9,971 nt of DNA, from positions 1 through 9,971 of the forward strand of contig JAMDAJ010000001.1 in assembly GCA_023485925.1 (NCBI GenBank), given 5' to 3'. Source of the stretch: Patescibacteria group bacterium. Its GTDB lineage: Bacteria > Patescibacteriota > Doudnabacteria > UBA920 > 2-01-FULL-50-11. The notes below the pieces were generated by a model, which was given only the letters and a program-made list of their open reading frames with translations, was not told the DNA's origin and did not search any database. Positions 5,611 to 9,971 of this stretch are shown piece by piece; positions within the stretch are counted from its first letter, which is position 1, and every line of letters begins with the position of its first letter. The translations under genes and the position numbers were made by a program.

Positions 5611-6831
5611 ATGCCCTATATCAGCCAGCTTTTGAACAATAAAATCACGGACAGCTCCGACGAGGTGGTGGGTAAATTGCAGGACGTGCTCATTGAGCAC
5701 AAGACCGGCAGTTTCGCTCCGCTAGAGTATTTGGCCGTCAAAACCATCGCGGCCAATCCGGAGCTGGTTTTTGTGCCCTACTCCCTGGTGGAAAATTTTT
5801 CCCGCGACAAGATTTCGCTCAAAAGCTTGTTCTCCAAGATCACGCCCGCAAAGCTCACCGAAAGCCAATTCACTTTTTTGAAGCGCGATATTTTGGATAA
5901 GCAAATCGTGGACGTGGGCGGGACCCGGGTGGTGCGGGTGAACGATCTCCGGATCGGGAATTTCGAAAATCACACCTGCGTCTTAGGTATTGATGCCAGT
6001 CTGCGGGGGTTGCTGCGGCGTTTAGGGCTTGAGGCCTTAGGCGCTTTTTTGAAACGGCAGGTCGGACTTATTGACTGGCGGCAGGCACAGCTTTTGGAGA
6101 GCGGGCCGTTGCAGCTCAATACCGCTTCGGAGGATTTGGGTCGTCTGCACCCGGCCGACCTTGCTAACATCGTGGAAGAGTTGGACATTCAACAGGGCAG
6201 CAAGCTGTTGGAAGCTTTAAGCGAGGCCGAGGCCGCCAAGGTTTTGGAGGAATTGGAGCCGAACCTGCAGGCAGTGTTGATAAAATATCTGGGCTCGGAA
6301 AAGGCCGGCAAGATATTGGCGCGGATGTCGTCGGATGAGATCGTGGACTTGATAAAAACTTTTTCTTCCCGCGAGGCGCAGGCACTGCTTTTGGGTATCG
6401 GCAACGGCCGGGCGCAATCCGTGGCCAAACTCATGCATTATGACGATGATACCGCCGGGGGATTGATGACCACCGATTTTGTCCGGGTGGACCCCGAATG
6501 GACGGTAAGCATGACCGTGGAGGAGATCCGCAGCCAGTCTCCCAAGATGCGTTCCATTTTGTACGTTTATGCCGCTAGCGCTGACGGGGCTTTTGCCGGC
6601 GTTGCCTCGATGCGCCGGCTTTTGATCTCGCCGCCGGAAACTCTCATCAAAAAACTCATCAAAAAAATTCCTTACCGTTCCACATTGCGGCCCAATGATC
6701 CGGTGCGCCGCATCTTGAAGATTATGACCAAATACAATCTCTACGCCGCCGCCGTTTTGGACCGCGAAAAAAAGATTCTAGGGATTGTGACGGTGGACGA
6801 TGTTCTGCGCCGGTTGTATCCTTCCGCCTAA
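5611..6831 (+). CDS. Soluble MgtE-like magnesium sensor protein (PRC-like barrels + MgtE N + CBS pair), no channel domain
   Basis: 406 residues from ATG at 5611. Residues about 1-75 and 88-140 look like two PRC-barrel-type domains, the second clear from LKRDILDKQIVDVGGTRVV and RVNDLRI ... GLLRRLG. The MgtE intracellular N domain follows (about 178-275, starting at LHPADLANIVEEL). Then comes the CBS1 entry motif DDDTAGGLMTTDF (278-290) and CBS2 (about 350-403, ending LGIVTVDDVLRRLYP). True MgtE continues with five membrane helices; here the protein stops after CBS2, and an NRAMP-type transporter starts 6 bases later. The protein is therefore probably the cytosolic magnesium-sensing gate or regulator of that transporter, an inference from MgtE, where N and CBS domains bind Mg2+ and close the pore. 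Start: an in-frame GTG at 5578 would add 11 residues, but the extra sequence does not resemble the family and lacks a ribosome site. ATG at 5611 is preferred, though without a Shine-Dalgarno sequence too. Confidence 0.9.
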   Translation: MPYISQLLNNKITDSSDEVVGKLQDVLIEHKTGSFAPLEYLAVKTIAANPELVFVPYSLVENFSRDKISLKSLFSKITPAKLTESQFTFLKRDILDKQIVDVGGTRVVRVNDLRIGNFENHTCVLGIDASLRGLLRRLGLEALGAFLKRQVGLIDWRQAQLLESGPLQLNTASEDLGRLHPADLANIVEELDIQQGSKLLEALSEAEAAKVLEELEPNLQAVLIKYLGSEKAGKILARMSSDEIVDLIKTFSSREAQALLLGIGNGRAQSVAKLMHYDDDTAGGLMTTDFVRVDPEWTVSMTVEEIRSQSPKMRSILYVYAASADGAFAGVASMRRLLISPPETLIKKLIKKIPYRSTLRPNDPVRRILKIMTKYNLYAAAVLDREKKILGIVTVDDVLRRLYPSA

Positions 6832-6837
6832 TTTTTT

Positions 6838-8094
6838 ATGGCCCTTTCTTGGAAGCAATTCAAGACCAAAGCCCTGCTGTTTTTGGCCGTTTTGGGCCCG
6901 GGCATCATCACGGCCGTCGCAGATAACGACGCCGCCGGCGTGGCAACCTATTCCGTGGCTGCCTCGCTTTATGGTATGTCCTCGCAGTATCTGGTGCTGC
7001 TAGTCACGATGCTGCTGGCCATCACCCAGGAGATCGGCGCGCGCATGGCCATCGTCACTGGCAAGGGCTTAGGCGATCTTATCCGCGAGCATTACGGGGT
7101 ACGGGTTTCGGTTGCGATTTTCATCGCGTATTTTTTCGTCAACCAGGCGGTGGTTTTGCAGGACGTCAGCGGCCTTAAGTCCGCCATTCAGCTGTTTCAT
7201 CTGCCGTGGCAACCGATTTTGATATTGACCTGCGCCGCTGTGGTTTTGGCCGTGGTTCTGCTGAAATTCCGCACCTTGCAGCGAATTTTTCTGTGTACGA
7301 TAATTTTTTACGCGGTATATGTTTTTTCTGCGGTCATCGCGCATCCCGATTGGGGGCAGGCCTTCCGCGAAAGTCTGGTCGCACCGCGCGCCAACTTCGC
7401 CATGGACCTCAACTACTGGTTCGCCATCATCGCCGTGTTCGGCACCACGGTCACGGCCTGGGGGCAATTCTTCGTGCAGAGCTTTATCGCGGACAAGGGC
7501 TTGAAACCCCACCAGCTGCCGCTGGAGCGCGCCGAGGTTTACACCGGCGCGTTTTTGACCAACTTTTTTTCCTGGATGATCGCCGCCGCGGTGACGTATA
7601 CGCTTTTCGTTAATAACATTGAGGTGGTGGATGGCTTAAGCGCCGCCTTGGCCATTCAGCCGATGGCCGGCAGTATCGCTTCCGCGTTTTTCGCCGTGGG
7701 TTTGGCCGCTGCTTCGTTCTTGGGCCTCACTATCGTGCCCTTGGCCACGGCTTACGTTTTCGGTGAACTCTTCGGCTTTGAGCGCACTTTAGATGCCACG
7801 TTCGTCAAGGGCCGACTGTTCTACACTTTTTTCATTTTGCAGGTATCTTTGGGACTCCTCATCAGCCTGTTTCCGAACGTTTCGCTGTTCGGCATCACGC
7901 TTTACGCCAACTATCTAAGCGGCGCTTTGGTGCCGGTGGTTTTCTTTTTCTTGCTCAAGTTTTCCGGCGATAAAAAAATCATGGGGGAGAGATACGTCAC
8001 GCGAGGATTTTCGCGTTTCTTCCTCCAGCTTTCTACGGTGGTCATCATTTTCGCCGTGGTGATGACGCTGTTCGGCGGAATTTTCTTCCGTTGA
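6838..8094 (+). CDS. NRAMP-family divalent metal transporter, probably NRMT-type magnesium transporter
   Basis: 418 residues with about 11 hydrophobic helices, the NRAMP (SLC11) length. The TM1 metal-binding motif, DPGN in manganese/iron NRAMPs, is DAAG here (31-34, within GPGIITAVADNDAAGVATY): the aspartate is kept and the asparagine replaced. In TM6, the usual A-x-x-MPH stretch is replaced in GTTVTAWGQFFVQS (202-215), so the sulphur ligand that selects for transition metals is absent. Loss of that methionine is characteristic of NRAMP-related magnesium transporters, which move hydrated Mg2+. The preceding gene, an MgtE-type magnesium sensor ending 6 bases before the ATG, supports this substrate strongly. 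The start ATG is preceded by a run of T and no Shine-Dalgarno, so it is probably translated by coupling. Manganese transport cannot be excluded without assays. Confidence 0.9.
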   Translation: MALSWKQFKTKALLFLAVLGPGIITAVADNDAAGVATYSVAASLYGMSSQYLVLLVTMLLAITQEIGARMAIVTGKGLGDLIREHYGVRVSVAIFIAYFFVNQAVVLQDVSGLKSAIQLFHLPWQPILILTCAAVVLAVVLLKFRTLQRIFLCTIIFYAVYVFSAVIAHPDWGQAFRESLVAPRANFAMDLNYWFAIIAVFGTTVTAWGQFFVQSFIADKGLKPHQLPLERAEVYTGAFLTNFFSWMIAAAVTYTLFVNNIEVVDGLSAALAIQPMAGSIASAFFAVGLAAASFLGLTIVPLATAYVFGELFGFERTLDATFVKGRLFYTFFILQVSLGLLISLFPNVSLFGITLYANYLSGALVPVVFFFLLKFSGDKKIMGERYVTRGFSRFFLQLSTVVIIFAVVMTLFGGIFFR

Positions 8095-8113
8095 CGCGGT
8101 ACGACGGGCGTCA
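8092..8113 (+). repeat. Short hairpin at the end of the NRAMP-like gene, weak terminator candidate
   Basis: TGACGC and GCGTCA form a perfect 6-base inverted repeat around a 10-base loop, and the stop codon TGA is its first three bases. Six T occur at 8128-8133, but 14 bases separate them from the stem, so a normal intrinsic terminator is not clear. It may only slow or partly end the magnesium-operon transcript before the protease gene. Confidence 0.3.
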
Positions 8114-8154
8114 GCCGGGAGGGCAACTTTTTTGTTTCTAAAACGTAGTATTTT

Positions 8155-8178
8155 ATGTCCGATCAGGGCGATCGGCAT
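8155..8178 (+). repeat. Inverted repeat in the leader of the HtrA-like protease gene
   Basis: CCGATC (8159-8164) and GATCGG (8170-8175) are perfect inverted repeats around AGGGC, extended by ATG/CAT pairs on the outside after one bulged T. The element lies 27-50 bases before the protease ATG. It could be an operator for a stress regulator or an mRNA hairpin in the leader. No T-run follows, so it is not a terminator. I could not identify a convincing -35/-10 pair nearby; TATTTT at 8149-8154 is the best -10 candidate. Confidence 0.4.
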
Positions 8179-8204
8179 TTCTTGGCGCAATTAACACTTT
8201 TGAG

Positions 8205-9161
8205 ATGACAAGAAAAATCGGTTTGTTCACCATCGCCGCATTGGCAATCATCGCCGCCGGTTTATACGGCGTCAAGGGATACAGCGGGTGGCAACAGGAA
8301 ATTTTTGACGGCCGGATCGCGGCCTTGCAAAAGCAGGTCTCGCAGCTGGGAGAAGAGGTGGCCAAGCTTTCCGGCCAACCGCAGGCGGCAAGCCTGCCCG
8401 CGGCGGAAGTGCAGACCCGCGAAATAATTCGTGAAAAGTCCCAGGATGATCTGCTCACCGCGGCCGTGGCCAAAGCGGCGCCGGCCGTGGTGTCTATTGT
8501 TATCAGCAAAGACGTGCCGCAGCTTGAGGTGGTCTATCAAAATCCCTTCGGCGACGATCCGTTCTTCAAGGATTTCAATATTCAAGTGCCGGTCTATCAG
8601 CAAAAGGGCACTACTTACCAGAAAGTCGGTGCCGGCACTGGTTTTTTGATTACTGCCGACGGCTATATTCTGACCAACAAGCACGTGGTCTCAGATGATA
8701 GCGCCGATTATACCGCGCTAACTTCCGACGGCAAGCAGTACGCGGCCAAGGTGGTTTACAAAGACGCAAGTAATGATATCGCCGTTTTAAAAATCGAAGG
8801 CAGCGGTTTTGCCACCGTCGGTTTTGGCGATTCCGCCTCGCTCAAACTCGGCCAGACCGTCGCGGCCATCGGCAACGCTTTGGGGGAATACAATAATTCC
8901 GTTTCCACCGGCATCATTTCCGGGCTTGACCGTACCATTTCCGCCACGAGTTCAGACGGGAGCGTGGAAACTTTATCCGGCGTCATTCAGACCGACGCCG
9001 CCATCAACCCGGGTAATTCCGGCGGCCCGCTTTTGGATTTACAGGGGCACGTGGTGGGCGTGAATGTAGCCACGGTGACGGGTTCCAACAGCATCAGTTT
9101 TTCAATTCCGATAAATGTCGTAAAGCCCATAATCAGAAGCGCGATCGGTCAGTCGCTGTAA
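8205..9161 (+). CDS. Membrane-anchored HtrA/DegP-type serine protease lacking a PDZ domain
   Basis: 318 residues, MEROPS family S1C by motif. An N-terminal signal anchor (about 5-24) is followed by a helical, Gln/Lys-rich stretch that may be coiled coil (about 33-56) and then a trypsin-like domain (about 80-315). The catalytic triad is intact: His160 in ILTNKHVV, Asp191 in ASNDIAVLKI, Ser272 in TDAAINPGNSGGPLLD. The chain ends 45 residues after the serine, at INVVKPIIRSAIGQSL, so no C-terminal PDZ domain is present; typical DegP/DegS/HtrA proteins have one or two. The stop is a clean TAA, followed by a promoter-like region, so this looks native rather than a frameshift. It should act on the outer face of the cytoplasmic membrane in protein quality control. 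Without PDZ, allosteric activation by misfolded C-termini is unlikely. Start ATG at 8205 has only a weak GAG next to it. Confidence 0.94.
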   Translation: MTRKIGLFTIAALAIIAAGLYGVKGYSGWQQEIFDGRIAALQKQVSQLGEEVAKLSGQPQAASLPAAEVQTREIIREKSQDDLLTAAVAKAAPAVVSIVISKDVPQLEVVYQNPFGDDPFFKDFNIQVPVYQQKGTTYQKVGAGTGFLITADGYILTNKHVVSDDSADYTALTSDGKQYAAKVVYKDASNDIAVLKIEGSGFATVGFGDSASLKLGQTVAAIGNALGEYNNSVSTGIISGLDRTISATSSDGSVETLSGVIQTDAAINPGNSGGPLLDLQGHVVGVNVATVTGSNSISFSIPINVVKPIIRSAIGQSL

Positions 9162-9186
9162 TTTTGGCCCAAGAGGCGATCACTAT

Positions 9187-9215
9187 TTGTATCCATTTTA
9201 TCGTGGTCGTATAAC
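9187..9215 (+). promoter_or_regulatory. Candidate promoter of the PaaX-like gene
   Basis: TTGTAT (9187-9192, three of six -35 matches), a 17-base spacer, then TATAAC (9210-9215, five of six -10 matches). The start would be about 9222, leaving a leader of about 22 nt before the ATG at 9244. The spacer and -10 belong to a motif repeated at 9845-9867. Confidence 0.5.
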
Positions 9216-9243
9216 GAAAGGGTAAGGTTGTGATGTTGAGAGC

Positions 9244-9804
9244 ATGGAAAAAGAAATCAAAAAATACGGTCAAATTTCAAAGAACATACTGACGGCTTTA
9301 GGTTTGACCGCGACAGTAACAAGTGTGATTATATTTCCCGGCCTGGCCTATGTTTGGGACGCGATCGACAAAGCTGTTACCGAGCGGAGCCAAGCGAAAG
9401 CGGCCTTTTACCGGTTGAAGCAGCGTGAAATCATTTCAGTGGGACGAGCCGGGAAGAAAATTAAAATTTCCCTGACCCCAAAAGGCCGGCGTAGACTCCT
9501 GTCCTACAAGCTTATGTTTTCAAAATCGCCCAGGCCCGGGCATTGGGATGGGCGTTGGTGGGTAGTGATGTTTGACGTGCCAGAAGCCCGCAGAAACATT
9601 CGTGATCTTGTTCGCCGCCGGCTTGCGTCCGCGGGTTTCGTCTCTATTCAAAAAAGCGTATTTGTTTACCCATTTCCTTGTCGCGAACTGATTACAGGGC
9701 TTCGGGATTATTATCAATTGCATGGCGGCGAGTTATATATTTTTCAGGCCAAGGTTTTGGAGGGTGAGAGAAATTTAAAAAAGACTTTCGGGTTGGATAA
9801 TTAG
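9244..9804 (+). CDS. PaaX-like regulator with Cas2-like domain
   Basis: 186 residues. The N-terminal part (about 1-90) resembles a winged-helix unit but contains a clearly hydrophobic helix (about 14-38, ILTALGLTATVTSVIIFPGLAYV). It is followed by the AKAAFYRLKQREII helix and a basic beta-wing (IKISLTPKGRRRLL). The central-C part (about 100-175) is the PaaX/Cas2-like ferredoxin-type domain: WWVVMFDVPEARRNIRDLVRRRL, then GFVSIQKSVFVYPFP, then a final strand ELYIFQAKV. The Asp in MFDVPE lies at the end of the first strand, where Cas2 proteins carry the metal-binding aspartate. Homologues of this layout are frequent in Patescibacteria and annotated as PaaX-family repressors. There is no phenylacetate pathway here and no CRISPR array, so the name describes only homology. 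Start ATG at 9244; a weak GAG lies 6-8 bases before it. Confidence 0.85.
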   Translation: MEKEIKKYGQISKNILTALGLTATVTSVIIFPGLAYVWDAIDKAVTERSQAKAAFYRLKQREIISVGRAGKKIKISLTPKGRRRLLSYKLMFSKSPRPGHWDGRWWVVMFDVPEARRNIRDLVRRRLASAGFVSIQKSVFVYPFPCRELITGLRDYYQLHGGELYIFQAKVLEGERNLKKTFGLDN

Positions 9805-9832
9805 AGTTTTGTGTAGAGCATCAGGAAAATAG

Positions 9833-9867
9833 TTATATTCAAAAATCGCGGTCGTGTAATGAAAGAG
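9833..9867 (+). promoter_or_regulatory. Second copy of the promoter-like motif found before the PaaX-like gene
   Basis: ATCGCGGTCGTGTAATGAAAGAG (given as two parts: 9845-9855 and 9856-9867) matches 9200-9222 with four differences. TTATAT (9833-9838) and TGTAAT (9855-9860) sit 16 bases apart, mirroring the first copy. This suggests that the same regulator or promoter architecture is used twice, 645 bases apart. The target of this second copy lies at or beyond the right edge. Confidence 0.4.
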
Positions 9868-9971
9868 AGAAAAAAAAGAGCTCGAGGCAGAAAGCTTCGA
9901 GCTGTTGAAATTGGTCGGTCCAACCGCGACGTCAGTTGGTCCAGAATTCGAACGGTATCGCCGTGCCGTTG
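9859..9971 (+). CDS. Possible start of a plus-strand gene running off the right edge (conflicts with minus-strand reading)
   Basis: From ATG at 9859 a frame stays open for 37 codons to the edge, beginning MKERKKELEAESFELLK and continuing with an RR-containing, charged segment. No family can be named and no Shine-Dalgarno precedes the ATG; instead the ATG falls inside the -10 of the repeated promoter motif, so a transcript from that promoter would start after it. The first 15 codons coincide with the A-run and hairpin that read as a minus-strand terminator. Either this gene or the minus-strand one ending at 9932 could be real; I favour the latter slightly. Confidence 0.25.
   Translation, partial: MKERKKRARGRKLRAVEIGRSNRDVSWSRIRTVSPCR
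9871..9903 (-). terminator. Rho-independent terminator, minus strand
   Basis: On the minus strand AGCTCGA (9903-9897) pairs with TCGAGCT (9885-9879). The stem extends inward by a T-G wobble and GC/GC around the loop TTTCT, and is followed by one C and seven T. It would end a gene entering from the right edge, whose stop codon lies 29 bases before the stem, and would also separate it from the PaaX-like gene transcribed toward it. Confidence 0.6.
9932..9971 (-). CDS. C-terminal end of a minus-strand gene entering from the right edge
   Basis: Reading leftwards from the edge, twelve codons give NGTAIPFEFWTN and then TGA (9934-9932). Codon third positions are mostly G or C, as in the neighbours. 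The main support is the properly placed terminator at 9871-9903. Twelve residues are too few to name a family, and one minus-strand frame being open for 12 codons is weak evidence alone. Confidence 0.35.
   Translation of the reverse strand, partial: NGTAIPFEFWTN

Noticed and set aside
6838..8094. Annotation as MntH manganese/iron transporter
   Set aside because: Both diagnostic metal-site motifs are changed and the partner gene is a magnesium sensor.
8114..8133. Intrinsic terminator GCC/GGC before the T-run after the NRAMP-like gene
   Set aside because: The stem has only three pairs, too weak to call.
9244..9804. CRISPR-associated Cas2 with a nearby array
   Set aside because: The protein is longer than Cas2 and has an N-terminal region like PaaX; no direct-repeat array or other cas genes occur in the window.

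Overview
The window looks like chromosomal DNA from an uncultured, fast-diverging bacterium, most likely of the Candidatus Patescibacteria (CPR) radiation. The basis is indirect: a PaaX/Cas2-like regulator of the type common there, a membrane-anchored DUF5666-like protein beside an unusually long MacA-type adaptor, compact gene spacing, and start codons that almost all lack a convincing Shine-Dalgarno sequence. UGA is a stop codon (it ends the adaptor gene and the NRAMP-like gene), so the Gracilibacteria/Absconditabacteria code does not apply. Assignment below phylum is not possible from the sequence.

Left half (1-5116, minus strand, read right to left): an ECF-type sigma-70 factor, a terminator fused to a strong -10 box, a small two-helix membrane protein, a membrane-anchored DUF5666-like protein, and a MacAB-type system made of a 600-residue HlyD/MacA-like adaptor, a LolD/MacB-type ATPase and a FtsX/MacB-type permease that runs off the left edge. 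The last five genes are separated by only 2-15 bases and look like one transcription unit. The design suggests an envelope-stress or export module with its own alternative sigma factor.

Centre (5117-5577): a divergent intergenic region of about 460 bp. It carries the sigma-factor promoter (perfect TTGACA -35) with an inverted repeat over the -10/start region. Next to it lies a GC-rich, hairpin-rich stretch ending in a strong minus-strand terminator. I interpret this stretch as a non-coding RNA of about 320 nt with its own promoter, although a coding-like reading frame crosses part of it.

Right half (5611-9804, plus strand): a soluble MgtE-like regulatory protein (PRC-like barrels, MgtE N domain, two CBS domains, no membrane channel), followed 6 bases later by an NRAMP-family transporter whose metal-binding motifs are altered in the way expected of NRAMP-related magnesium transporters (NRMT). 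This pair looks like a two-gene magnesium uptake system with the MgtE sensor separated from its channel. Then come a membrane-anchored HtrA/DegP-type serine protease without a PDZ domain and a PaaX-like protein with a Cas2-like domain. At the right edge, a promoter-like motif resembling the one before the PaaX-like gene recurs, and a minus-strand terminator lies just past the apparent end of a gene entering from the right.

The window has no CRISPR array, insertion sequence, tRNA or rRNA that I can recognise.
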